Positions 1 to 7,969 of a stretch of 33,062 nt of DNA are shown piece by piece (position 1 is the stretch's first letter; each line of letters opens with the position of its first letter). The stretch comes from Betaproteobacteria bacterium RIFCSPLOWO2_02_FULL_63_19 (GTDB lineage: Bacteria > Pseudomonadota > Gammaproteobacteria > Burkholderiales > SG8-39), in assembly GCA_001770415.1 (NCBI GenBank), contig MEQX01000005.1, forward strand, positions 1 to 33,062, in the 5' to 3' direction. The notes under the pieces were generated by a model, which saw nothing but the letters and a program-made list of their open reading frames with translations, did no database searches and was not told where the DNA came from. A program made the translations under genes and the position numbers.

Positions 1-891
1 GGGATCGGCGAAGTTCGCCGGGAACGGAAACGCGCCCCATTCCTGAAAGTACGCCGTGAGGTAGGGTTTGATGTAGCGCTCGATGCGCGCCGCGACCACC
101 GGCTCGACGACCGACATCAGCTCGGCCGCGGTGATCGAGACCATGCGGTCGTTGAAGAACGCCACCGACTGGGCCATCGAGTTGTAGGTGGTCGCGCCGG
201 CGTCGTAGACGCCGTTCGCGCCCGGCGCGGCGCTGGTGTAGGTATCGGTTCCGCCCGCGTTCTTGTCTTCGAGATAGCTCGCCACGCGGTTGACGTTTGT
301 GCTACTGCGGTCCTGCGATTGCCCCGAGATCAGCGGATCCTGCACCGGGGCGCCGGGCGCGATCAGCAGCGCCACCACATTGCTCTCCGGAGCCGTGCCG
401 ACCACCGTCAGCGCGCCCTGTGTGTCGCTGTTGACTATGGTCGTGTTGCTTCGGGTGCGGAAACTGGCCGACACCGCGTACCAGAGGGTCTCGCCGCTGG
501 CGTCGCGCAACTCGGGCGCGCCGATCGTTTTCCAAGGGAATCTTCCGACACGGCTGGCGCCGCTGGTGCAGTCGGGGATCGCGTCGGCGCCGCCGTTATT
601 GTCGATGTCCGGGCAGGGCAGCGAGCCGGGCTGATCGGTCTTGTCCGGGAACGGGTCACCCGCTTTGTTGGTCCAGGCCTGTGCGGCAGCATAGGCGATC
701 AACGCGGCCTTGGCCTGCAGCAACGCTTCGCGCGTACGCTGGTCGCGTTCGATCGCGACCTCGCTGCTGGTTCGGTTGATTCCGGAGGCGATCAGGTAGG
801 CGCTGATCAGTGCCAGCAGCACGATGATCACGATCATGGTCATCCCCCGCTGGCGGGTCATCGGGGGCTGCCCGGGTATGCGGATAGACAT
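1..891 (-). CDS. Large prepilin-like protein of the MSHA-like pilus (partial, C-terminus beyond window)
   Basis: This frame stays open for 297 codons from ATG 891 to the left edge, so the C-terminus is missing. The N-terminus has a short basic leader, then RQRG followed by MTMIVIIVLL and a hydrophobic helix at about residues 19-38, as in type IV prepilins cleaved after Gly16. The residue in the Glu5 position is hydrophobic, as in PilX/MshP- or GspK-type minor pilins rather than major pilins. A charged helix follows, then a loop DIDNNGGAD (95-103) framed by Cys93 and Cys108, which looks like a calcium-binding disulfide loop. A second ATG at 861 gives a leader of only six residues and may be the true start; neither has a clear ribosome site. 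As last visible gene of the pilus block it is probably a minor or tip pilin. The family role is inferred; the specific function is unknown. Confidence 0.75.
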   Translation of the reverse strand, partial: MSIRIPGQPPMTRQRGMTMIVIIVLLALISAYLIASGINRTSSEVAIERDQRTREALLQAKAALIAYAAAQAWTNKAGDPFPDKTDQPGSLPCPDIDNNGGADAIPDCTSGASRVGRFPWKTIGAPELRDASGETLWYAVSASFRTRSNTTIVNSDTQGALTVVGTAPESNVVALLIAPGAPVQDPLISGQSQDRSSTNVNRVASYLEDKNAGGTDTYTSAAPGANGVYDAGATTYNSMAQSVAFFNDRMVSITAAELMSVVEPVVAARIERYIKPYLTAYFQEWGAFPFPANFADP

Positions 892-902
892 CGTTGCAAT
901 GA

Positions 903-1307
903 CTAGCGCGCGGCCGGTTTCACGCGGATTTGTCCGCCGCCCAGGCCGTCGCGCTTCTCCCCCCGTACCCGGTCGAGCGTCTGGCCGACTTTGAGTTCGA
1001 CTTCCGGGTCGTTCTCGCCGGGCTTGATGCGCACCCGCGCCGGGTCGGCGCTGCGGTGCGCGTCGTTCCGGGGGGTGCCGTTGATCCAGGTGGTCGTCTT
1101 GCCACTGGATCGCGATACGTAGCCTTGCAGGGTCAAAGTGTCTGCCTGCACCGCGGGGGCCGCTTCCTGGATCTTTGCGGCGCGCCGCCGGTCGAGTTCG
1201 TCGCGCTCCTGAGGAGCGAAAAACAGCCGTCCCAGCGGTTGCTGCGCAAGCGAAACCGGCACCCGGACGAACGCCGCAAGCAACATGAGCAACGCGACCT
1301 TTCTCAT
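903..1307 (-). CDS. Small secreted protein, PilP/MshK-like position
   Basis: A 134-residue protein. The start at 1307 is chosen because its ATG overlaps the stop of the upstream gene (ATGA) and opens directly on a signal peptide (MRKVALLMLLAAF...LAQQ, residues 1-22). An in-frame upstream ATG at 1349 would bury that signal. The mature part has LGRLFFAPQERDELDRRR and then a short beta-type segment (LTLQGYVSRSSGKTTTWING). This resembles small periplasmic proteins found in betaproteobacterial MSHA-type clusters, where MshK or PilP contacts the secretin. I see no lipobox. The assignment as the PilP/MshK analogue comes from size, export signal and position after PilM/N- and PilO-like genes; sequence similarity alone does not prove it. 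Confidence 0.7.
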   Translation of the reverse strand: MRKVALLMLLAAFVRVPVSLAQQPLGRLFFAPQERDELDRRRAAKIQEAAPAVQADTLTLQGYVSRSSGKTTTWINGTPRNDAHRSADPARVRIKPGENDPEVELKVGQTLDRVRGEKRDGLGGGQIRVKPAAR

Positions 1308-1924
1308 GATCTGTTCGGCTCGCGAATGGTGATCATGTCGATGACACAACTCGCGTGCAGCCTCGGCCGCAGAGGTCCTCCTATGGAGACGCCGCGCTCG
1401 GTCCGGGAAACGCTGCAGCTTCGCAGCATCACGTACGATCCGGCCGCCGCTCTGAAGTCGGAAAGAAAGTTGAGCAGATCACCCTCGTGCAGCAGCGCAA
1501 GCTCCAGTACAAGCTTGCTCGCCATGAAGATCGCACCGGAACCCGTTGGATTCGTTGCCATGCCGGGGTAGTCGACCGGACGCTTGGGTTCCAGCGTGTA
1601 CTGAACCTGGAACAACTCGCGCTTTTGCCGAATCGCCGTAATCGCTTCGATCCACTCCAGTCGCCTTTCGCTTCCGGCCATTCGAAGCTCTTCGAATTTC
1701 CTGAACTTGGCAAGCTTGTTGCGGATGTCCTGCTCCTCTTCGGACACCTTGGCGAGCCGGGTTCTGGCGTCTACGAGCCGCCGGTGTTCGGCCCCGTAGA
1801 ACCGCTCGGCTTGCGCGAGCCTGTTTTCAGCGAGAACCAATGCCGCGACGCCGGTACCCGCGAGCAGCAGCGCCACGATCAGCGGAATCCGCAATCGCTT
1901 GAGGTCCGCGCGCTCGAGTATCAT
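1304..1924 (-). CDS. PilO/MshJ-like inner-membrane assembly protein
   Basis: A 206-residue bitopic protein. It has a short basic cytoplasmic N-terminus, a membrane segment at about 13-32 (IPLIVALLLAGTGVAALVLA), a charged heptad-like helix at about 35-80, and a small periplasmic C-terminal domain. This is the layout of PilO, GspM and MshJ, which pair with PilN/GspL in the inner-membrane alignment ring. Its start codon overlaps the end of the PilM/N-like gene by four bases and its stop overlaps the start of the next gene, so it lies inside the translationally coupled block. Sequence conservation in this family is low, so the call rests mainly on topology and position. Confidence 0.7.
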   Translation of the reverse strand: MILERADLKRLRIPLIVALLLAGTGVAALVLAENRLAQAERFYGAEHRRLVDARTRLAKVSEEEQDIRNKLAKFRKFEELRMAGSERRLEWIEAITAIRQKRELFQVQYTLEPKRPVDYPGMATNPTGSGAIFMASKLVLELALLHEGDLLNFLSDFRAAAGSYVMLRSCSVSRTERGVSIGGPLRPRLHASCVIDMITIREPNRS

Positions 1925-3501
1925 GCGCTGATACGCCGGGTTACCGTGACGGTGAATTGCGGCACTTCGTCGCTTTCCCGGGCGCTCGCGTCGCCTGCGA
2001 CCGCCTTTTCGGTGATGGTGTCGAACGGCGTGCGCGTGTCGAGCACCTCAAGTCCGGGGCGCCGTCGCAGTTCCTGAACGAAGCGGTCGACGACAATCTT
2101 GATGCTTCGGTAATCCGATGCCTTCACCGCTTTGATGCGGGCCGATATCACGGCCACTTCAAAATAGGCTCCGCCGCCGGTCTTCGCAGCAGCCTTTGGC
2201 GCAGCGGGCGCTTTCGCGGACTTCGACCCGACGGCAGCCGCGCGTACGCGTGAACGCGGGTCGTTGCTGATGTCCCATTCGATCTTGTCGAACTCGATCT
2301 GCGGCGTTGCAGACAGCGCTTGGCTGATTTCGGCAAAAAACCGGTCCGGGAAGACGGTCTGGCGCACGATGGCGTCGGCGCTCTCCACGGCGGCATTCAG
2401 CGCCTCGCGGGGAACCGGCGTTTTCGGAAACCGCGCTTGCAATCTGTCGTACTGGCCCGCGACGGTCGCCGCCTGCTGCCTATCGGCGGCCGTGTCGCCG
2501 GTGGTCTTGGATACATCCAGGAACCGCAGACCGGACACCAGCAACAGGATTGCGAAGATTGCCGTGCCGCCCGCAAGCAGCGCGACTCGTGCCCGCCACA
2601 GGTTGTAGAAGCGTCGCAGCGAATGACCGGCAAACTGCCCGGCGGGCTGGGTTCCCGCCAACACATGCAGGAACAGCCGTTCTGCGAGCATATCCGGTGG
2701 CGCCGACCTCAGCCCGAGCGTCCGGCAGGCCGAATCCACGTCGATGAGATCGAGCTTGAGCCGCACGTTGTTGCCCCATGCCGCGCGGAATGCCTCCCAG
2801 TGGGTCGTAGGGGCCAGAGCCATGACATCGAGCGCAGCGGTCTCGCGCGGCAGAATGCGCAGGTTGATGAGATATTGCAGGATACGGTTCGATTCGGCCG
2901 CGCAGGCCTCGGCTGCGGCGCGCGGATCGGCTGCGTCGGCCCGGCCGAGGCGCGAGAAACGAATCTTCCCGTTTTCGATATAGGTTTGACGCATTCCCGC
3001 GCTCTGGTGCGTCACGAGTATGAAGCGGGTTGCGGTCAGCTTGAGACGCTTGGCCACGACGGGAGCGATCAGAGCCGGCGAATAGACGCCCACCAGACGC
3101 GATTCGTTCGTCCTCAGCACCGAGAGCCACGGCTGGAACTGCTGGGTATTGGTGAACGAACTGAACAGAATGCGGTCTTCACGGCGTGCGCCCTGCTCGG
3201 TGCCCAGAGAGAGCGCGAGCACAAGGCTGGTGTCGCGGTAGCGCTGGGCGATCTTGCGCCCGAGCAGCGTTTTGCGGTCTTTGCCTCTGACGTAGGGAAT
3301 GTTCTCCTGGAAGAAATCCTCCTCGGCGACGTCGGGCACGACGTAGTAGAGGACCTTGGGCGAAGTCCCCAGGTAGCGGGCGAATCCGGTGACTCCCGCG
3401 TCGTCAGAGTCGAATGTGCCATCCGAGTGGAGTCTTCCGGCCTTCCAACTGTACGCCTTGAGGCTCCGTGCGGTGACATAAAGGAGTCGCTTGTCCGCCA
3501 T
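1921..3501 (-). CDS. MshI/GspL-like PilM-PilN fusion, pilus inner-membrane platform
   Basis: A 526-residue protein. Residues 1-300 are soluble and resemble the actin-like cytoplasmic domain of PilM/GspL/MshI. One membrane helix lies at about 306-326 (ALLAGGTAIFAILLLVSGL). Residues 330-526 form a periplasmic PilN-like part with an Ala/Lys/Pro-rich linker near 430-450. One polypeptide thus covers both the PilM and PilN roles, as in MshI and GspL. The start at 3501 (MADKRLL) is preferred to an in-frame ATG at 3570, because the longer version would run back into gspF. It lies 8 bp after that gene and overlaps the PilO-like gene by 4 bp. Expected role: linking the motor ATPase and platform to the periplasmic ring. 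Assigned from architecture and order; no catalytic motif is expected. Confidence 0.75.
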   Translation of the reverse strand: MADKRLLYVTARSLKAYSWKAGRLHSDGTFDSDDAGVTGFARYLGTSPKVLYYVVPDVAEEDFFQENIPYVRGKDRKTLLGRKIAQRYRDTSLVLALSLGTEQGARREDRILFSSFTNTQQFQPWLSVLRTNESRLVGVYSPALIAPVVAKRLKLTATRFILVTHQSAGMRQTYIENGKIRFSRLGRADAADPRAAAEACAAESNRILQYLINLRILPRETAALDVMALAPTTHWEAFRAAWGNNVRLKLDLIDVDSACRTLGLRSAPPDMLAERLFLHVLAGTQPAGQFAGHSLRRFYNLWRARVALLAGGTAIFAILLLVSGLRFLDVSKTTGDTAADRQQAATVAGQYDRLQARFPKTPVPREALNAAVESADAIVRQTVFPDRFFAEISQALSATPQIEFDKIEWDISNDPRSRVRAAAVGSKSAKAPAAPKAAAKTGGGAYFEVAVISARIKAVKASDYRSIKIVVDRFVQELRRRPGLEVLDTRTPFDTITEKAVAGDASARESDEVPQFTVTVTRRISA

Positions 3502-3509
3502 GGGCCGGC

Positions 3510-4715
3510 CTAGACCTTGATCTTGGAAATCGTGTCGTAGATCGGGCCGAGCACCGAAAGCATGACCCATCCCAGAACGGCGCCCAGGATCACCGTCAGC
3601 GCCGGTTCAATCATCACCTGGACCTTGGCGATCGACTCTCGCACTTCCCGGTTGTAGAAATAGCTCACGTTGAGAAGAGCGCTGTCCAACGCGCCGGTCG
3701 ACTCGCCGACCTTCATCATGCGCACTACCAGCGGCGGGAACAGCCCGACATCCTGAAATGCCGTGGTTACGCTCTTGCCGTCGGCGATTTCCTGCCCGGC
3801 GGTGTGCAGGCCTTCCTTGATCACCGCGTTGCCTGCCGTTTCCTCGGCGTTGTGAATCGCGTCCAGGATGGTGATGCCGGAGGAATACATCAGCGCCATC
3901 GTGCTCGCAAACCGCGACAGGATGATCTTGCGCAGGATCGGTCCGACAAACGGAATGTTCAGCTTCACGCGGTCGAACTGGTAGGCAAACAGCGGGTTGG
4001 CCTGGATCGCGATCTTGATCGCGAAAAATGCGGCCGCGGGCACCGCAATGATCGACCACCAGTAGTCGACGCAGAAGTTCGAAACATGGATCAGGATCCT
4101 TGTCTGCAGCGGCACGACCTGGTTCATGTTCTTGATGAAGCCCACCATCTGCGGCACCAGGTAAATCATCAGAAACAATGTCACCATGATCACGATCGAG
4201 CCGACAAACGCCGGGTACATGACGATCTTCCTGGTCTGTGCGGCGAGTTCGTCTTCCCACTTTAACGTTTCAGCCAGGCTCTTGAGCACCTCGCTCAGGC
4301 GTCCGGTCGACTCGCCGGCGCGAATCAGGCTGCAGAACACGCCGCTGAAGACTTCCGGGTAGGTCCCCAGCGCCTGGGACAGTCCCGTGCCGCCCTGGAT
4401 ACTCTCGACGACGCCCGAGAGCACTTCGCGGAAACGGGGATTGTCGACGCTGTCGCGCAGGTCCGAGAGCCCCTCCATCAGCGGTACGCCCGCACTGGAC
4501 AGTTGTTCGAGGTGAAAACAGAAATTGATCAGGTCTTCGCGCTTGACCGAGCCGGCGCGCAGCATCGAACTGCCGCGCTTCAGTGGCGCGCCGGTGATCA
4601 GGTCCAGGCCCATGCGCTTCAGGCGCATTTCCAGGTCGATGATGTTCAGCGCCTCGATCTGCCCCAGGCTCGCCTTGCCGCGTGTATCGATCGCTTTGTA
4701 AGTAAACAGTGCCAT
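3510..4715 (-). CDS. mshG: MshG/GspF/PilC-family platform protein
   Basis: A 401-residue polytopic inner-membrane protein of normal family length. It begins MALFTYKAID, the usual PilC/GspF opening. It carries two T2SSF domains (about 65-190 and 265-393), each with the family motif: LEQLSSAGVPLMEGL near 69 and FASTMALMYSSGITILDAI in the second. Hydrophobic segments lie near 165-190, 218-236 and 372-396. GspF-type proteins form the membrane platform on which the extension ATPase acts. It follows the motor ATPase by 52 bp and precedes the PilM/N-like gene by 8 bp. The family call is firm; choosing MshG over other GspF paralogues rests on the MshM/L/N/E-like neighbours. Confidence 0.9.
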   Translation of the reverse strand: MALFTYKAIDTRGKASLGQIEALNIIDLEMRLKRMGLDLITGAPLKRGSSMLRAGSVKREDLINFCFHLEQLSSAGVPLMEGLSDLRDSVDNPRFREVLSGVVESIQGGTGLSQALGTYPEVFSGVFCSLIRAGESTGRLSEVLKSLAETLKWEDELAAQTRKIVMYPAFVGSIVIMVTLFLMIYLVPQMVGFIKNMNQVVPLQTRILIHVSNFCVDYWWSIIAVPAAAFFAIKIAIQANPLFAYQFDRVKLNIPFVGPILRKIILSRFASTMALMYSSGITILDAIHNAEETAGNAVIKEGLHTAGQEIADGKSVTTAFQDVGLFPPLVVRMMKVGESTGALDSALLNVSYFYNREVRESIAKVQVMIEPALTVILGAVLGWVMLSVLGPIYDTISKIKV

Positions 4716-4767
4716 GATGGGTATGCGCGTAGCGCCCCGCCAAGAAAAGGGCGCGATCGGCGCTGCG

Positions 4768-6495
4768 CTACATGCGGTCCGTGAGGTCGACTACCCGCAG
4801 CAGCTCGTCGAGCGCCGTCGATCCGTCCAACACCCGACGCACACCATCATCGGCGAGTGTGCGGAATCCCTTCGCAATCGCTTCCTTGAGCAGCTCGCGG
4901 GCGGTGACGCGGCGCGCGATCAGTTCATCCAGTTCACCGTCCATTTTCAGCAGTTCCATGATCGCCATGCGCCCCCTATAACCCTGGTAGTCGCAGTGAT
5001 CGCAGCCCACGGCCCGGTAAAGCGTCGCCGCGCGCTCGGGGCGGACAGCGAGGATCTTGCACTCGGCGGCGCTCGCCTCGTAAGGCTGCTTGCAGTGCTT
5101 GCACAAGCGCCTGATGAGGCGCTGCGCGATCACGCCGATGATATTGCCGGCCAGGATGTCGGGGACGATGCCGATATCAAGCAGCCGCGGAATCGTACCG
5201 AGCGCCGAATTCGTATGCAGCGTCGAGTAGACCTGGTGCCCGGTCATCGCGGCGCGAAACGCCATGGTTGCCGTGTCCTCGTCGCGCACCTCGCCGACCA
5301 GAATCACGTCCGGATCCTGGCGCATCAGCGAGCGGATGCCGTTGGCGAAATCCATCTTGGCCGCATCGCCCACCGACGTTTGCCGGATCAGCGTCATCGG
5401 GTATTCGACCGGGTCCTCCAGCGTCATGATGTTGAGCCCGTCGGTGTTGATGTGGTTGAGCACCGAATAGAGCGTGGTGGTCTTGCCCGAACCGGTGGGC
5501 CCGGTTACCAGGATGATGCCTTCGGGCCGCGCGATCATCTTCTTCAGCAGCGCGAGCTGACTCGGCTCCAGTCCCAATCCATCCAGCGGCACGATGCCCT
5601 TTTGTCGGTCCAGGATCCGCAGCACGATGTTTTCGCCGTGCGTCGTGGCCTGCGAGGCGACGCGGAAATCCACCTGCCGCCCGGTGAGACTCAGTGAAAT
5701 TCGTCCGTCCTGGGGCGCTCGCGTCTCGGCAATGTTCATCTTCGACATCACCTTGATTCGAACCGCCATCGCGGGCCAGTAGGTCTTGTGCAGCGAGCGG
5801 ATCTGGCGCAGCACTCCGTCGATACGATAGCGGATGCGCAGGAAATTCTGCTCCGGTTCGAAGTGGATGTCCGAAGCACCGCGGTCGACCGCGTCGGCAA
5901 GCAGCGCCGCGATGAGCCGCACCACCGGCTGCGAGTAGGAGTCGCCGGAGGTCTGCAGGCTTTGGTAGTCGATTTCGCCGGTCTCGATTTCATGCAGGAT
6001 GCCGTCGATCGAGAAATCGTGGCCGAAATATTGGTCGATGGCGCGAGCGATCTCGGTTTCGCCCGCGAGGCGCAGTTCCAGTTCCAGTTCGCCGCGCAGT
6101 TGCGAGCGCACTTGGTCGATCGCGACGATGTTGCTGGTGTCGGCGATGGCGACGATAAGGCGCTTCTTCTCGCGGTCCAGCGCTACCGGGAAAACTCCGT
6201 GGCGTTTTGCAAAATCGCGCGGGATCAGCTTGAGCGCCGCCGAGTCGACCACGATCTGGGAAAGGTCGACGCTGTGCAGGCCGAGTTTCTCGGACAGCGC
6301 GTCGCGCAGCGTGGCCTCGGATACGAAGCCCAGGTTCACGAGCAGCCGGCCGACCGGCTGGTTGGTCTTGAGCTGCTCGAGCAGCGCTATGCGCAACTGG
6401 TCCTCGGTCAGTATTCCCTGTGAAATCAGGATCTGGCCGATGTGGCGCTTCGCCTGTTGGGCAACGCCGGTTGCGGAGGCGCGCGGTGCGTTCAT
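4768..6495 (-). CDS. mshE: MshE/GspE/PilB-type pilus extension ATPase
   Basis: A 575-residue hexameric motor ATPase of the type II secretion/type IV pilus family. The N-terminal domain (about 17-155) has two 24-residue MshEN-type motifs (18-41 and 47-70) separated by five residues. In characterised MshE such motifs bind cyclic di-GMP. Key ATPase elements are present: SDIHFEP (208-214), Walker A GPTGSGKT (332-339), Walker B DVILVGEVRD (396-405), a His-box region TGHQVYSTLHTN (418-429) and a zinc site from CKHC (465-468) plus CDHC (498-501). The arginine that usually opens each MshEN motif is His18 in the first and Pro47 in the second, and the final Gln of the second is Lys70. The cytoplasmic motor should power pilin polymerisation. 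It starts 22 bp after the TPR gene. Confidence 0.92.
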   Translation of the reverse strand: MNAPRASATGVAQQAKRHIGQILISQGILTEDQLRIALLEQLKTNQPVGRLLVNLGFVSEATLRDALSEKLGLHSVDLSQIVVDSAALKLIPRDFAKRHGVFPVALDREKKRLIVAIADTSNIVAIDQVRSQLRGELELELRLAGETEIARAIDQYFGHDFSIDGILHEIETGEIDYQSLQTSGDSYSQPVVRLIAALLADAVDRGASDIHFEPEQNFLRIRYRIDGVLRQIRSLHKTYWPAMAVRIKVMSKMNIAETRAPQDGRISLSLTGRQVDFRVASQATTHGENIVLRILDRQKGIVPLDGLGLEPSQLALLKKMIARPEGIILVTGPTGSGKTTTLYSVLNHINTDGLNIMTLEDPVEYPMTLIRQTSVGDAAKMDFANGIRSLMRQDPDVILVGEVRDEDTATMAFRAAMTGHQVYSTLHTNSALGTIPRLLDIGIVPDILAGNIIGVIAQRLIRRLCKHCKQPYEASAAECKILAVRPERAATLYRAVGCDHCDYQGYRGRMAIMELLKMDGELDELIARRVTARELLKEAIAKGFRTLADDGVRRVLDGSTALDELLRVVDLTDRM

Positions 6496-6517
6496 CGGAG
6501 TGCCATGGGATCCAGGT

Positions 6518-7969
6518 TCACTCGAGTTCGTGGATGCGGGTGCGAACCTGATTCGTGTCGAAACTGACAGTGTGGTTTGCGGCCAGTTCGACAGCCCGAC
6601 GGTAGTAGCGCAGAGCCATCGTCCTCTGCCGCAGATGATCGAGGCTGATGGCCAGATTGACCGCGAAATCCGCGTTTTCCGGTTCGCCCGCGTAGGCTTT
6701 GAAGTAGGCCGCCTGCGCTTCGGCCCAGCGCGACTGTTGCGCGTACTGGTTGCCGAGGGTGAAATACAGTACGGCCGCGTCCGGGCTTGTCGCGATCAGC
6801 GTCTTCAGTTGGCTTTCGGATTGCCCTGGGTTGACTTGGCCGCGGAGCGCGATCAGCCCCGCAGCCGCGTTGACATCGCGCGGATCGAGCTCGAGCAGTC
6901 TGACGTAGCTCGCCGCGGCGCTGTCGAAGCGGCGCTCGCGCACGTCGATGGCGGCGATTCCGAGCAGCGCGTCACGGTTGAAAGGATCACGCTGAAGCGC
7001 CTGTTGATATGATTCGCGCGCAGCGGAGAGGTCGCTACGCTGGTAGGCGTCGAACCCGCGCGCCACCAGAGGATCGACTGCACGCACGGGTGGCGTAACG
7101 GCGATCGGCGCAACCTTGTTTTGCCCCGGTTCGCGTTCCGGGGCAGGTGAGCGTGTCGGCGCGCGATCAGTTACCCGCGCTGCGACGCTCGCCGGCGAGC
7201 TTCTCGCGAAGACCGGGCCGGGCGGCGTCGGCACCGCGGCGTCGGTTGCCGGCGCTGGTTTGACAGCGGCCGGCTTGGCCGCTTCGGCCGCTGGTATCGG
7301 GGCCGGCTTTGCGGATTCGGCCGCGGGTCCACCGGTCGCCGTGGCCGCGACGGCGGGCGCAGGGGTCGATTCCGGCGGCGGCGCCGAAATCGGCTTCACC
7401 GGAGCCGGACCCTTGGGGGCGCTCTGCACCGCAGCGGGGTTGTAGGTGCTCTTGGGCTGCAGTTGCCACCACACGTAACCGGCGTAGCCGGCTCCGGCCG
7501 TCAGGAGCACGCCGATCGTGATGTAGAAGTTGCGCTTCGGATTGTAGGCGACTTCTTTCGCTTCGAAGAGCTGCCGCGCCGCTTCGCGATCCTCTGCGGT
7601 GCCGGAGTCCATGATCGGCTCGGCCGCGGCGTTCGATCGCGATTCCTCCTCGAGCTCGAGTTCCGGCTCGCGAGTCGCGCGCAACGGGGGCTCGGGTCGC
7701 GGGGGCTCGGCGGGCGTGGGCTCAAACCGGGTCTGCTCGGGTTCGTGTTGCTCGGATGACGACGGAAGATCCTCGGACAAGATCTCCAGCGGCTGCGATA
7801 TGTCGGGAAGCTGTCCGCGCGTGATGACGGCCTGCGACGCGCGCGGCGGTGCGTTCTCGGGGGGCGCGAGTTCGAATTCGATTTCAGCCGCCCGCGCATC
7901 GTTTTCGGTGGCTTGTTTTCCCTGTTTCGCGAGTTCGGCCTTCTTCAGCGCTTCAAGCAGCAGGCTCAT
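6518..7969 (-). CDS. MshN-like TPR inner-membrane protein
   Basis: A 483-residue bitopic protein. A cytoplasmic acidic, Pro-rich N-terminal part (1-145) opens with MSLLLEALKKAE, an opening often seen in GspB/MshN-type proteins. A membrane helix lies at about 147-168. It is followed by a Pro/Ala-rich spacer (about 175-290) that could span the periplasm and then a TPR array (about 295-483, with repeats such as GFDAYQRSDLSAARESYQQA). Its ATG overlaps the secretin stop (ATGA), so the two are coupled. MshN-type proteins are thought to help place or hold the secretin, and a spacer plus TPR fits that role. The family is inferred from layout and neighbours; TPR repeats alone are not specific. Confidence 0.75.
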   Translation of the reverse strand: MSLLLEALKKAELAKQGKQATENDARAAEIEFELAPPENAPPRASQAVITRGQLPDISQPLEILSEDLPSSSEQHEPEQTRFEPTPAEPPRPEPPLRATREPELELEEESRSNAAAEPIMDSGTAEDREAARQLFEAKEVAYNPKRNFYITIGVLLTAGAGYAGYVWWQLQPKSTYNPAAVQSAPKGPAPVKPISAPPPESTPAPAVAATATGGPAAESAKPAPIPAAEAAKPAAVKPAPATDAAVPTPPGPVFARSSPASVAARVTDRAPTRSPAPEREPGQNKVAPIAVTPPVRAVDPLVARGFDAYQRSDLSAARESYQQALQRDPFNRDALLGIAAIDVRERRFDSAAASYVRLLELDPRDVNAAAGLIALRGQVNPGQSESQLKTLIATSPDAAVLYFTLGNQYAQQSRWAEAQAAYFKAYAGEPENADFAVNLAISLDHLRQRTMALRYYRRAVELAANHTVSFDTNQVRTRIHELE

